64,000 nucleotides of DNA from UMGS1889 sp900556055 (GTDB lineage Bacteria; Bacillota; Clostridia; Oscillospirales; Ruminococcaceae), in assembly GCA_902463265.1 (NCBI GenBank), contig CABQEV010000005.1, forward strand, positions 108,929-172,928. The letters are read 5' to 3'. Of this stretch, positions 1 through 8,364 are shown one piece after another. The translations under genes were made by a program, and so were the position numbers. Position 1 is the first letter of the stretch. Each line of letters starts with the position of its first letter. The notes under the pieces were generated by a model. That model made no database searches, was not told the DNA's origin, and saw nothing but the letters and a program-made list of their open reading frames with translations.

Positions 1-656
1 TATCAAGACTTATCGGTTCACCTCCGGGATATGTAGGATATGATGAGGCCGGACAGCTTACAGAAAAGGTCAGAAGAAAGCCTTATTCGGTAGTTCTCTT
101 CGATGAGATCGAGAAGGCTCATCCCGATGTCATGAATATTCTTCTTCAGATACTTGATGAAGGAAAGATCAATGATGCACAGGGACGTTCCGTAAACTTT
201 GAGAATACTATCATAGCTATGACATCAAATGCAGGCTCAACTGATAAATCCACAGGTGTCGGCTTCAATAAGACAGCAGGGGAGATATCCAAGGAAAAGG
301 CTATGAAGGCACTTTCCGAATTTCTGCGTCCTGAGTTCCTCAGCCGTATAGATGAGGTCGTTGTGTTCAATCCGCTTACAAAGGAGAATTATCACGACAT
401 TGCTGCGCTTATGCTTGACGAAATGAAGGATCCTTTGGCTGAGAAGGGAATTACGCTTAAATACGATGATTCTGCTCTTGATACCATCGCTGAAAAGGCA
501 TTCGGAGGAAAGTTCGGAGCAAGGGATATCAGACGTGTTATCCGCACTGATATCGAGGATAAGACGGCTCAGCTCATTATTGATTCCGAGGACGGGATTT
601 CTGCGATCTCTATTAAGGGTGAGAACGGAAATATACTTGTGACGGCAGAAAAGTAA
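1..656 (+). CDS. Clp ATPase (ClpA/B/C family), C-terminal part
   Basis: The frame is open from base 3 with no start, so the gene begins upstream of the window. The visible 217 residues are the end of the second AAA+ module of a Hsp100 unfoldase. They include the pore-loop segment GSPPGYVGYDEAGQLTEKVR, the Walker B stretch VVLFDEIEKAHPDV, the sensor-1 segment TIIAMTSNAGS, the arginine-finger region LRPEFLSRIDEVVVFNPL, and the sensor-2 GARDIRRVI in the small C-terminal domain. Such proteins thread substrates into ClpP or disaggregate proteins. The wording of the pore region is closer to ClpC than ClpB, but the N-terminal and middle domains that would decide are not visible. Confidence 0.9.
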   Translation, partial: SRLIGSPPGYVGYDEAGQLTEKVRRKPYSVVLFDEIEKAHPDVMNILLQILDEGKINDAQGRSVNFENTIIAMTSNAGSTDKSTGVGFNKTAGEISKEKAMKALSEFLRPEFLSRIDEVVVFNPLTKENYHDIAALMLDEMKDPLAEKGITLKYDDSALDTIAEKAFGGKFGARDIRRVIRTDIEDKTAQLIIDSEDGISAISIKGENGNILVTAEK

Positions 657-668
657 ACTTATGATATT

Positions 669-701
669 CACATACCGTTCGGCGAGTTTGAACGGTATGT
701 G
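669..701 (+). terminator. Stem-loop after the Clp gene
   Basis: A perfect 12-bp inverted repeat (669-680 with 690-701) with a 9-base loop starts 13 bases after the Clp stop codon. A run of T follows only about 20 bases later (near 722-728), so it is either a weak terminator or a 3' stabilising hairpin. Confidence 0.5.
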
Positions 702-738
702 AATTCTGAGTTAAATAAAATATTTTTTGAAAAAGTGC

Positions 739-767
739 TTGACAAATGAGTATAGGCATGATATAAT
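739..767 (+). promoter_or_regulatory. Promoter of the tRNA cluster
   Basis: TTGACA at 739-744 and TATAAT at 762-767 with a 17-base spacer are exact matches to the vegetative sigma consensus. The first tRNA begins about 70 bases downstream. Confidence 0.85.
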
Positions 768-840
768 AATAAAGTCGCTGAGAGAGATAAACAAAATAAA
801 GTAAAATCTCTTGAAATGATTTCAATATTATCCGGATTTT

Positions 841-914
841 GCGGGTGTAGTTCAATGGTAGAATCCCAGCCTTCCAAGCTGGTCGCGTGGGTTCGATTCC
901 CATCACCCGCTCCA
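841..914 (+). tRNA. tRNA-Gly (anticodon TCC)
   Basis: Acceptor arms GCGGGTG (841-847) and CACCCGC (904-910) pair fully. The anticodon loop CTTCCAA sits between CCAGC and GCTGG, giving anticodon TCC. The T-loop is GTTCGATTC and the 3' CCA is encoded at 912-914. Confidence 0.95.
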
Positions 915-917
915 TAT

Positions 918-994
918 GCGCCATTAACTCAGCTGGATAGAGTAACTGCCTTCTAAGCAGTAAGCCGCTGGTTCGAATCCAGCATGGCGCACCA
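918..994 (+). tRNA. tRNA-Arg (anticodon TCT)
   Basis: Acceptor GCGCCAT pairs with ATGGCGC (984-990). The anticodon arm ACTGC-CTTCTAA-GCAGT gives anticodon TCT, which reads AGA. Discriminator A and CCA end at 994. It lies only 3 bases after tRNA-Gly in the same transcript. Confidence 0.95.
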
Positions 995-998
995 ATAT

Positions 999-1076
999 GG
1001 TGGGTGTAGCTCAGTTGGTTAGAGCGTCGGATTGTGGTCCCGAAGGTCGTGGGTTCGATTCCCATCTCCCACCCCA
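999..1076 (+). tRNA. tRNA-His (anticodon GTG)
   Basis: The anticodon loop TTGTGGT gives GTG. The extra 5' G at 999 opposite discriminator C at 1073 is the hallmark G-1:C73 pair of tRNA-His. CCA is encoded at 1074-1076. The acceptor arm has one T-T mismatch (6:67) and the anticodon stem an A-C at 31:39; the rest of the cloverleaf is normal. Confidence 0.9.
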
Positions 1077-1083
1077 CTTATTT

Positions 1084-1116
1084 CTTAAACCGATTTTCGG
1101 TTTAAGATTTTTTTTT
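1084..1116 (+). terminator. Terminator of the tRNA cluster
   Basis: A 9-bp stem (1084-1092 with 1098-1106) with a 5-base loop is followed by A and nine T (1108-1116), a textbook intrinsic terminator. Confidence 0.9.
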
Positions 1117-1226
1117 AGTTTTTTACGGGCTGTGTGATTCCAACAAAACGATTTGTTTTGCCGCTCAGTCCGTTTTTGTATATCCGCATGCAATGTGAAA
1201 ATTTGCTGAAACTCTGTCATTAATAA

Positions 1227-1255
1227 TTGACTGTGCGTTTTTCATGTGTTATAAT
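1227..1255 (+). promoter_or_regulatory. Promoter of the cation transporter gene
   Basis: TTGACT at 1227-1232 and TATAAT at 1250-1255 are separated by 17 bases, about 70 bases before the start codon. Confidence 0.75.
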
Positions 1256-1324
1256 AAACTGAAGATATGTCATTTTATCTGCATTATGCATATATTATGA
1301 TATTATCGTTTCGAGGTGACAATT

Positions 1325-2494
1325 ATGATCAGGCTTCTTGCGAGAACCTTTATAAATGATCATGAAAAAACAGATGACAAATTTGTCCGTCAGCGCTACT
1401 GTATTCTGGGCGGCGTTCTCGGTCTTATATGCAACCTTTTTCTGTTTGGTCTGAAGCTGACGATAGGCATTGTGATGAAAAGCATCGCTATTATGTCAGA
1501 CGCTTTCAATAACCTTTCGGATATGGGCAGCTGTTTTGTAGCGATCGTCGGTGCAAAACTGTCAAACATGGTGCCTGACAAGGAGCATCCTTTCGGCCAC
1601 GGACGGTTTGAGTACATATCCTCACTGATCGTTTCGTTTATCATACTTATTGTCGGATTTGAACTTCTGAAAACATCCGCCGACAAGGTGATACATCCCG
1701 ATGAAATGGCATTCAGCATACCGCTTATGTGTATACTTGCGGCATCGGTGCTGGTAAAGCTGTGGATGTATTCGTATTATAATTACATTGCGAAAACTAT
1801 TTCATCGTCGGTCATGAAGGCAACTGCACGTGACAGCCTGAACGATGTTGTGTCAACAAGCGCTGTTATCGCCGCTACGATACTCGGACAGTTTCTGCCG
1901 TTCCCGACAGATGGGATCATAGGCGTTGCTGTGGCGTTGTTTATCATGTACGGCGGATTTTCCATGGCGAAGGAAACTATCGACCTCCTGCTTGGAACAA
2001 CACCTTCTCCCGAGCTTGTGAAGCAGATAGAAAGCATTGCAATGACAGGGAAGGACATAGTAGGCGTGCATGACCTTATCGTTCATGATTACGGACCGGG
2101 AAGGGTATTTGCATCGCTTCATGCAGAGGTTCCCGATGACGGAAATATCATTGCTCTGCATGAAACCATCGACATGCTTGAGAGAAAGATATTGTCCGAA
2201 ACAGGCGTGCGCACTGTAATACATATGGATCCTGTATCCGTCAATAATGAGCGTGTGAATGAACTCAGAAACATGGTCAAAAGGATAGTTGCCGAGACCG
2301 ATCCCGAGTATGGGATACACGATTTCAGGATAACTGACGGAGAAAACAATATCAATCTGATATTTGATCTTGTCATAAAAAACATTGCTTCGGAAGATGA
2401 AAGACAGGCGGTTGCAGACAAAATAGCCGAAAAGATCCGTGAGGCTGACAGCAGATGTCACTGCATTATTACAATAGATGTTGATTATACATGA
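1325..2494 (+). CDS. Cation diffusion facilitator (CDF) family metal transporter
   Basis: This 389-residue membrane protein exports divalent cations (Zn, Mn, Fe or Co in this family) in exchange for protons. The first transmembrane block carries SDAFNNLSD (residues 58-66), the metal-binding motif of helix II, followed by HPFGHGRFEY in the cytosolic loop. A long cytosolic C-terminal domain of about 180 residues follows the sixth helix and is larger than in minimal CDF proteins. The ATG at 1325 is chosen over the upstream GTG at 1316 because the Shine-Dalgarno GAGGTG (1313-1318) is six bases before it and overlaps the GTG. The lipid kinase gene follows after 13 bases, so the two are probably co-transcribed. 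The metal cannot be told from the sequence. Confidence 0.92.
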   Translation: MIRLLARTFINDHEKTDDKFVRQRYCILGGVLGLICNLFLFGLKLTIGIVMKSIAIMSDAFNNLSDMGSCFVAIVGAKLSNMVPDKEHPFGHGRFEYISSLIVSFIILIVGFELLKTSADKVIHPDEMAFSIPLMCILAASVLVKLWMYSYYNYIAKTISSSVMKATARDSLNDVVSTSAVIAATILGQFLPFPTDGIIGVAVALFIMYGGFSMAKETIDLLLGTTPSPELVKQIESIAMTGKDIVGVHDLIVHDYGPGRVFASLHAEVPDDGNIIALHETIDMLERKILSETGVRTVIHMDPVSVNNERVNELRNMVKRIVAETDPEYGIHDFRITDGENNINLIFDLVIKNIASEDERQAVADKIAEKIREADSRCHCIITIDVDYT

Positions 2495-2507
2495 GGAATG
2501 ATCTGAT

Positions 2508-3485
2508 ATGAAAAAAATGCTTTTTGTTTATAATCCGCGTTCCGGAAAGGGACTTATCAGCCATCATCTGCCCGATATACTGAACACATTCACAAGCGCA
2601 GAAAACGATGTTATTGCGCATCCCACACAGGCTCCGCTTGATGCATTCAACACCGTTATGAGACTTGCAGGCGACTGCGATGTAGTCGTTTGCAGCGGCG
2701 GCGACGGAACTCTGAACGAAACAATCAAGGGCCTTCAGTCGTTCGCACCTGAAAAACGCCCGCTTCTCGGATATATCCCTGCGGGAACTATGAATGACTT
2801 TGCATCAAGCCTTAAAATACCCAAGGTTATGACTGAGGCTGCAAAATGCATAGTCAGCGGTGAGCCGAAAATGCTTGACATAGGCGGGTTCAATGACCAG
2901 TACTTTACATATATTGCGGCATTCGGCGCATTTACGGATGTTTCTTATATGACATCCCAGCAGCTGAAAAATATCTTCGGAACTCTTGCATATATTATGG
3001 AGGGTGCAAAACGTCTCGGTGAGATAAAGGGCTATAAGATGAAGGTCGTTACCGATGATACCGAGATCGAGGATACATTCATCTACGGCATGGTGTCAAA
3101 TTCAAAGTCTGTCGGCGGAATGAAACATCTGAGCGTTGATGATGTGCTTATGAACGACGGTATTTTCGAGGGATTTCTTATCCGTATGCCGCAGACACTT
3201 CTTGAACTTCAGCACACTATCAATTATCTGATAAAGAAAGAGCTTAATGCGCCTTGTTTCTACTGTTTCAAGGCTAAAAATGTGCGGATAACCTCCGATG
3301 AAGATGTGCCTTGGACGCTTGACGGTGAATACGGCGGCAATACGGGAGATGTTTCCATAACCGTACATGAGCGTGCGATAACAATGCTTCTTGATCCGAA
3401 CAGGGGAACTGATCTCCTGACCGATACGCCGCCTGAAATAACCGATGACATCTTTGAATGTTCGGGCGATGATTACAGGGAATAA
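2508..3485 (+). CDS. Diacylglycerol kinase-like lipid kinase (DagK/YegS family)
   Basis: A 325-residue cytosolic, membrane-associated lipid kinase. The N-terminal NPRSGKG (residues 9-15) and SGGDGTLNE (63-71) are the nucleotide-binding and catalytic signatures of the DAGK catalytic domain. The GYIPAGTMNDFASSL segment is the conserved phosphate-contacting loop, and the C-terminal beta-sandwich contains DGEYGG. Family members phosphorylate diacylglycerol to recycle it into phospholipid synthesis, or act on other lipids; substrate is not decided here. The gene starts 13 bases after the CDF transporter and is followed by a terminator, so it ends a two-gene operon. Confidence 0.9.
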   Translation: MKKMLFVYNPRSGKGLISHHLPDILNTFTSAENDVIAHPTQAPLDAFNTVMRLAGDCDVVVCSGGDGTLNETIKGLQSFAPEKRPLLGYIPAGTMNDFASSLKIPKVMTEAAKCIVSGEPKMLDIGGFNDQYFTYIAAFGAFTDVSYMTSQQLKNIFGTLAYIMEGAKRLGEIKGYKMKVVTDDTEIEDTFIYGMVSNSKSVGGMKHLSVDDVLMNDGIFEGFLIRMPQTLLELQHTINYLIKKELNAPCFYCFKAKNVRITSDEDVPWTLDGEYGGNTGDVSITVHERAITMLLDPNRGTDLLTDTPPEITDDIFECSGDDYRE

Positions 3486-3488
3486 TAA

Positions 3489-3523
3489 AAAAGCTGTCTG
3501 TCCTTTTCTGACAGGCGGCTTTT
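3489..3523 (+). terminator. Terminator after the lipid kinase
   Basis: A GU-containing 14-bp stem (3489-3502 with 3510-3523) begins just after the stop codon, rich in A on the left and ending in TTTT on the right. Confidence 0.7.
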
Positions 3524-3537
3524 CCATATAATAAGAA

Positions 3538-3567
3538 CGGGTGCATAGGAAACTTCCCATGCACCCG
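3538..3567 (-). terminator. Terminator-like hairpin of the phosphoglucomutase gene
   Basis: Inverted repeat CGGGTGCAT (3538-3546) and ATGCACCCG (3559-3567), located about 25 bases beyond the stop codon of the reverse-strand gene. The T-rich tract on that strand is short, so termination may also use the convergent hairpin next to it. Confidence 0.55.
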
Positions 3568-3590
3568 ATATTTATGTGTTATAATGCGGA

Positions 3591-5306
3591 TCAGAAGCCA
3601 AGTATCTTGCGGAAGCTGTCGGAGATCTTTTCTTCGAGAGCTGCTGCTTCTTCCTGTGTCTTTCCTGTTGTTGTGTAGTATGCCTTGATCTTAGGCTCAG
3701 TTCCGGAAGGACGGATAATAACTGTTGCGCCGTTTTCGAGGACAAATCCCAGAACATCGGACTTAGGCAGTGTGATAGCTGTCTTAGCGCCTGTAGCGAT
3801 ATCTGTTGTAACGCTTGCGATGTAATCGGAGAATTCAGTTACCTTGAAGCCTGCGATCTCCTTGGGAGTCTGCTCACGAAGCATAGTCATAAGCTCCTTC
3901 ATGCGCTGCATTCCTGTAACGCCTTCGCAAACGAAGCTTGACTGAGAGTGCTTGTAAACGCCGTACTTATTGTACATATTCTCTCTTGCCTGGAGGAGTG
4001 AGATGCCCTTTGTTCTGTAGAATGCAGCCATTTCGCAGATAAGCATTGAAGCAACAACTGCGTCCTTATCTCTTACATATGTGCCTGCGAGATAGCCGTA
4101 GCTCTCCTCAAATCCGAAGATATAGCGGTTCTCTTCGCCCTTTGCCTCAAGGAATCCGATCTGCTCGCCGATAAACTTGAAGCCGGTCAGAACTTCGATG
4201 ATCTTAACGCCGTATTCCTTAGCGATGGCCTTGGTGATATCGGTTGTAACGATAGTCTTTACAGCAACAGGGTTCTCGGGCATTGTGCCGAGCTTTGTTC
4301 TCTCGGAGCAGATATATTCGAGAAGCATTGCGCCTACTTCATTTCCTGTGAACAGAACATAGCCGTTGTCGGAGGGAACAGCGATTCCTACACGGTCAGC
4401 ATCAGGGTCTGTTGCAAGGAGAAGGTCTGGCTTAACCTTTTCGCAGAGCTTAAGTCCGAGAGCAAGTGCTTCCTTGATCTCAGGATTGGGGAATGGGCAG
4501 GTAGTGAAGTTGCCGTTAGGATATTCCTGCTCGGGAACAACTGTAACATCTGTGATGCCGATCTTCTTGAGAATAGCTCTTACAGGCTTGTTTCCTGTTC
4601 CGTTAAGAGGAGTGTAAACAACCTTCAGTCCGCTTGATGCAACGAGATCGGTGTGGATGCCCTGCTCGGAAACCTTGTTGAGATATTTCTCGATAACTTC
4701 ATCCTTGATGAATTCGATCATTCCGCTTCCGATACCTTCGTCAAAGGACATTACCTTTGCACCGCCGAACATCTCAACAGCTTCGATCTTTCCGAGTACG
4801 ATCTCAGCAGCTTCAAGAGTCAGCTGGCAGCCGTCGGAACCGTATACCTTGTAGCCGTTGTACTTGGCAGGGTTGTGGCTTGCTGTGATAACAATACCGG
4901 CACTGCACTTCAGCTCTCTTACAGCGAATGAGAGCATAGGAGTAGGCATAAGCTCAGGGTAGATATATACCTTGATGCCGTTTGCAGCAAGAACGGAAGC
5001 AGCAGTTTTTGCAAAAACATCAGACTTGATGCGGCTGTCGTAAGCGATAGCAACGGAAGGCTTGTCGAAAGCTTCCTTAACATAGTCTGCAAGACCCTGT
5101 GTTGCACGTCTGACAGTATAGATATTCATACGGTAGCTTCCTGCTCCGATAACGCCTCTCAGACCGCCTGTGCCGAATTCAAGGTCACGGTAAAATCTGT
5201 CCTTGATAGCATCTGAATCGTCCTTGATGGACTCAAGCTCTGTTTTAAGATCGGGATCATCGGTCGCTTTTTCGCACCAGAGGGAATACAGCTCCATTTC
5301 GTTCAT
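3591..5306 (-). CDS. Phosphoglucomutase / phosphomannomutase (alpha-D-phosphohexomutase)
   Basis: A 571-residue cytosolic enzyme that interconverts hexose 1- and 6-phosphates, linking glycogen, cell-wall sugar and central metabolism. All four superfamily signatures are present: the phosphoserine loop TASHNPAKYNG (Ser143), the metal-binding loop ATDPDADRVG (about 299-307), the sugar-specificity loop GFEESYGYLAG, and the phosphate-binding RPSGTEPKIKAY near the C-terminus. Length and motifs fit the PgcA-type enzymes of Firmicutes. A GAGGTG Shine-Dalgarno lies upstream of the ATG. Both glucose and mannose phosphates are possible substrates; the family does not separate them by these motifs. Confidence 0.95.
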   Translation of the reverse strand: MNEMELYSLWCEKATDDPDLKTELESIKDDSDAIKDRFYRDLEFGTGGLRGVIGAGSYRMNIYTVRRATQGLADYVKEAFDKPSVAIAYDSRIKSDVFAKTAASVLAANGIKVYIYPELMPTPMLSFAVRELKCSAGIVITASHNPAKYNGYKVYGSDGCQLTLEAAEIVLGKIEAVEMFGGAKVMSFDEGIGSGMIEFIKDEVIEKYLNKVSEQGIHTDLVASSGLKVVYTPLNGTGNKPVRAILKKIGITDVTVVPEQEYPNGNFTTCPFPNPEIKEALALGLKLCEKVKPDLLLATDPDADRVGIAVPSDNGYVLFTGNEVGAMLLEYICSERTKLGTMPENPVAVKTIVTTDITKAIAKEYGVKIIEVLTGFKFIGEQIGFLEAKGEENRYIFGFEESYGYLAGTYVRDKDAVVASMLICEMAAFYRTKGISLLQARENMYNKYGVYKHSQSSFVCEGVTGMQRMKELMTMLREQTPKEIAGFKVTEFSDYIASVTTDIATGAKTAITLPKSDVLGFVLENGATVIIRPSGTEPKIKAYYTTTGKTQEEAAALEEKISDSFRKILGF

Positions 5307-5365
5307 AAAAAGTCACCTCATAAAATAAATTTTCTAAAGCCGGCGGATCGCCCGCATTCAATCAT

Positions 5366-5394
5366 ATTATATCATAAAAAAAACGATTTGAAAA
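5366..5394 (-). promoter_or_regulatory. Possible promoter of the phosphoglucomutase gene
   Basis: On the reverse strand TATAAT (5371-5366) is preceded 17 bases upstream by TTTTCA (5394-5389), a poor -35 match. The rest of the 5307-5588 divergent spacer is AT-rich; TATAAT boxes at 5541 and 5559 on the forward strand have no well-spaced -35. Confidence 0.45.
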
Positions 5395-5588
5395 GGGCTT
5401 TAGTAATTTTTACATTTTGCCTGATAAAATCTTTGATATTATGTTGAATATGACATGGATTTTTAGCGGATTTTTGTGCATAAATAATAATCCGAAAACG
5501 TATGCAAAATACAGTTGAAAAAAAATTGAGAATATGGTAATATAATACTGTCATAAGCTATAATCCGTTTTAAGAAAGGATCGTATTT

Positions 5589-6524
5589 ATGAATTTTATC
5601 AAGGAAACAGGTCACTTTGAAAGCTCAGACGGCGTGAACAGCATCGCATACTATGTATATCGTCCTGAAAACACGGAGACAAGGGCAGTTATGCAGATAT
5701 CACACGGAATGTGCGAGTATATCGAACGATATGAGGATCTTGCGGATTTCCTCTGCAAAAACGGCATAGCAGTCTGCGGAAACGATCATCTGGGACACGG
5801 CGCAAGCGTTTCGTCCGATGATGACCTCGGCTATTTCGGACCCGAAGGCGGCTGGACCTATCTCCCTAAGGATCTTCACAGACTTACGGCGATAATGCAG
5901 GAAGAGTTTGAGGGGATACCTTATATAATGTTCGGACACAGCATGGGTTCGTTTGCCGCAAGAGCTTATGCCGCAAAATACGGCAGATGTCTTGACGGAC
6001 TGATATTATGCGGAACAAGCGGAGGAGAGCCTGCGGCAGATGCAGGACTTGCACTTGCAAAATCCCTCGCCGCAGTCAAGGGCGGACATTATCGCTCGGA
6101 AAAGATACAGCAGATGTTTTTCGGGATCAGCAATTTCAAGGTCGAAGGAAAGAGAACGGAATTTGACTGGGTATCCAGAGACAAAGAGATGGTTGCGAAG
6201 TATATGGTCGATCCGAAATGCAATTTTACATTCACTGTCAGGGGATATTATGACCTTATCATGCTGCTGGAATATGTTTCTTCGGATGAATGGGCAGGAA
6301 GGATAAAGAAGGATCTCCCGATATTCATTATAAGCGGAGATATGGATCCTGTCGGAGGCTACGGAAAGGGCGTTAAAAAGGTGTATGACAGGCTTGTCGG
6401 TGCGGATGTGCGGAATGTCAGCATGAAGCTGTATGAGGGCGCACGTCATGAACTGGTCAATGAGATAAACCGCAGTGAAGTTTATGCGGATATCCTCGGA
6501 TGGATAAACGGAATTATAGAATAA
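5589..6524 (+). CDS. Alpha/beta hydrolase of the serine lysophospholipase/monoacylglycerol lipase type
   Basis: A 311-residue protein without signal peptide or membrane segment. FGHSMGS (nucleophile Ser118) is the nucleophile elbow, ISHGMCEY near residue 40 supplies the oxyanion hole region, and DMDPVGGYGKG plus GARHELVNE near the C-terminus carry the expected Asp and His. The order and the NDHLGHGAS segment match the Hydrolase_4 (PldB-like) family, which cleaves lysophospholipids, monoacylglycerols or other small esters. The natural substrate is unknown. An AAGAAAGGA ribosome site precedes the ATG. The ComM-type gene follows after 15 bases, so both are likely on one transcript. Confidence 0.88.
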   Translation: MNFIKETGHFESSDGVNSIAYYVYRPENTETRAVMQISHGMCEYIERYEDLADFLCKNGIAVCGNDHLGHGASVSSDDDLGYFGPEGGWTYLPKDLHRLTAIMQEEFEGIPYIMFGHSMGSFAARAYAAKYGRCLDGLILCGTSGGEPAADAGLALAKSLAAVKGGHYRSEKIQQMFFGISNFKVEGKRTEFDWVSRDKEMVAKYMVDPKCNFTFTVRGYYDLIMLLEYVSSDEWAGRIKKDLPIFIISGDMDPVGGYGKGVKKVYDRLVGADVRNVSMKLYEGARHELVNEINRSEVYADILGWINGIIE

Positions 6525-6539
6525 GGGGAGTTGTTCGCT

Positions 6540-8072
6540 TTGTATGCGAAGATAAACAGTTTGGGACTTTTCGGGCTTAATGCATTTCCCGTTGATGTTG
6601 AAATTGATCTCAGCAAGGGCACGCCCGTGTTTGAGATCGTCGGTCTGGCGGATACAGTCGTAAAGGAGAGCCGCGAAAGAATACGCGCCGCTCTCAGGAC
6701 GGGAAATATAGCGTTTCCGACTGCGAGGGTAATTGTAAATCTTGCGCCTGCCGATACCAAGAAAACGGGCAGCGTTCACGATCTTGCGATATTTGCGGCA
6801 CTTCTGAAGGTGACGGGCGTTATAACCGACCCTCTTGATGAGTTTGCATTTATAGGCGAGGTGTCGCTTAACGGTGACATCCGTCATGTCAACGGCGTTC
6901 TGCCTATGACTATACTTGCGAGAAAAGAAGGAATAAAGGCTGTTTTTGTCCCCGCTGAGGATGCATATGAAGCAAGCGTTGTAGAAGGAATTACGGTCTA
7001 CGGAGTTAAGAACGCCTGTGAGATAATTGAGCATTTTGCTGACGGAAAGCCGATCGTTCCTCAGGGTGAATACAGAGCAAAAGAAGAAAAAATGGGCTGT
7101 GAGCTTGATTTTGCCGATGTCAAAGGTCAGCCTGTTGCGAAAAAAGCGCTTGAAGTTGCGGCTGCAGGCGGTCACAATGTCCTGCTTATCGGAAGCCCCG
7201 GATCGGGAAAATCCATGCTTGCAAAACGCATGCCGACTATCATGCCGCAGATGACCTTTGAGGAGTCGATCGAGGTCACGAATATTTACTCTATTTCGGG
7301 ACAGCTGAACAGAGATACTCCGCTCATTACGCAAAGACCTTACCGTTCGCCGCATCACAGCATATCATCGGCGGGACTTGCGGGCGGAGGAAGCGTTCCG
7401 CAGCCGGGTGAGATATCTCTTGCGCATAACGGAATACTCTTCCTTGATGAACTTGCGGAATTTGCACGTCCGACGCTTGAACTTCTCCGTCAGCCGCTCG
7501 AGGATCAGAAGGTGACTATATCAAGAGCATCGGGAACGGTTACATATCCGTGCTCTTTTATGCTGATCGGTGCAATGAATCCCTGTCCATGCGGATATTA
7601 CGGACATCCGACGAAAAAATGCATATGTACGCCGAAGCAGGTATCTTTGTATCTGTCGAAGATATCGGGACCTATGCTTGACCGCTTTGATATCCATGTT
7701 GAGTCTGCACCCGTGGAGTTCGATCAGATTTCATCAAAGCGAAAGGAAGAAAGCTCGGCTGCGATACGCGAACGTGTTCAGGCAGCGAGAGAGATACAGC
7801 ACGAAAGATATAAAGGTACGGGCATCTCCTGCAATGCACGGCTGACATCGAATATTATCCACGAGGTATGCACGATGACAAATGATGCGAACGAAATGCT
7901 TCGTCAGGTATTTGAAAAAATGGGGCTTTCCGCACGTGCATATGACAAGATACTGAAGGTCGCAAGGACTGCTGCGGATATGGACGGTGAGAAGGAGATA
8001 GGCAAAAAGCATATAGCTCTTGCTGTACAATACAGGAGCCTTGACAGAAAATACTGGAATTCAGGCAGTTAA
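6540..8072 (+). CDS. YifB/ComM-family magnesium chelatase-like AAA+ ATPase
   Basis: A 510-residue protein with three parts: an N-terminal Lon-protease-like fold without the catalytic pair (about 1-170), a Mg-chelatase AAA+ domain with Walker A GSPGSGKS near residue 220 and the LFLDELAEF Walker B, and a C-terminal Mg_chelatase_C domain. A Cys-rich insertion (NPCPCGYYGHPTKKCICTP) is typical of the family. ComM in Gram-negative bacteria is a hexameric helicase that helps branch migration during natural transformation; the role in Firmicutes is less clear. The start is the TTG at 6540: the GGGAG site (6526-6530) is nine bases before it, whereas an in-frame TTG at 6531 abuts that site, and homologues begin with the same YAK motif. 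Confidence 0.92.
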   Translation: MYAKINSLGLFGLNAFPVDVEIDLSKGTPVFEIVGLADTVVKESRERIRAALRTGNIAFPTARVIVNLAPADTKKTGSVHDLAIFAALLKVTGVITDPLDEFAFIGEVSLNGDIRHVNGVLPMTILARKEGIKAVFVPAEDAYEASVVEGITVYGVKNACEIIEHFADGKPIVPQGEYRAKEEKMGCELDFADVKGQPVAKKALEVAAAGGHNVLLIGSPGSGKSMLAKRMPTIMPQMTFEESIEVTNIYSISGQLNRDTPLITQRPYRSPHHSISSAGLAGGGSVPQPGEISLAHNGILFLDELAEFARPTLELLRQPLEDQKVTISRASGTVTYPCSFMLIGAMNPCPCGYYGHPTKKCICTPKQVSLYLSKISGPMLDRFDIHVESAPVEFDQISSKRKEESSAAIRERVQAAREIQHERYKGTGISCNARLTSNIIHEVCTMTNDANEMLRQVFEKMGLSARAYDKILKVARTAADMDGEKEIGKKHIALAVQYRSLDRKYWNSGS

Positions 8073-8090
8073 ATCATATACAAAGTGTAT

Positions 8091-8130
8091 AAATATCCGC
8101 TTTTCAGATTGTTGAAAAGCGGATATTTTT
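8091..8130 (+). terminator. Terminator between comM-type gene and rpoB
   Basis: A perfect 16-bp stem (8091-8106 with 8113-8128), six-base loop, right arm ending in a T run to 8130. It isolates rpoBC transcription from the upstream operon. Confidence 0.92.
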
Positions 8131-8150
8131 ACTGAAAATTAAAAAAATGC

Positions 8151-8179
8151 TTGACAAGAAGCCTCTTTAATGGTAAAAT
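8151..8179 (+). promoter_or_regulatory. rpoBC promoter
   Basis: TTGACA at 8151-8156 and TAAAAT at 8174-8179, spacer 17 bases. It starts only about 20 bases after the terminator, so rpoB is transcribed from its own promoter rather than from an rplL read-through. Confidence 0.85.
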
Positions 8180-8186
8180 TTTATAC

Positions 8187-8364
8187 TGTATCATAATGTG
8201 TAAGTAGGCTCTTTTGAACGTGATCAACTTATCATGTTATTTATGCCGGTACTGTACAGCTCGGAAAAGCTTCAGGCTCGCTGTATCAGTGACGGTATCC
8301 GGAAAAGGAAAGTGCAGGGCGTGATACGATTCCCACGAAAAGATTTAAGGAGGGACCCCCGTCT
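8187..8364 (+). promoter_or_regulatory. Long 5' leader of rpoB
   Basis: About 180 untranslated bases separate the predicted transcription start from the rpoB ATG. The middle part can fold: the GTACTGTACAGC segment near 8250-8262 faces GCTGTATCAGTGACGGTATC near 8280-8300. There is no T run, so it is not an intrinsic attenuator; any control would be translational or by stability. A strong AAGGAGG site sits at 8347-8353. Confidence 0.4.

Noticed and set aside
6006..7358. A 450-codon reverse-strand open frame over the hydrolase and ComM-type genes
   Set aside because: It spans two convincing forward genes and their junction; product is Arg/His/Ser-rich without domain features.
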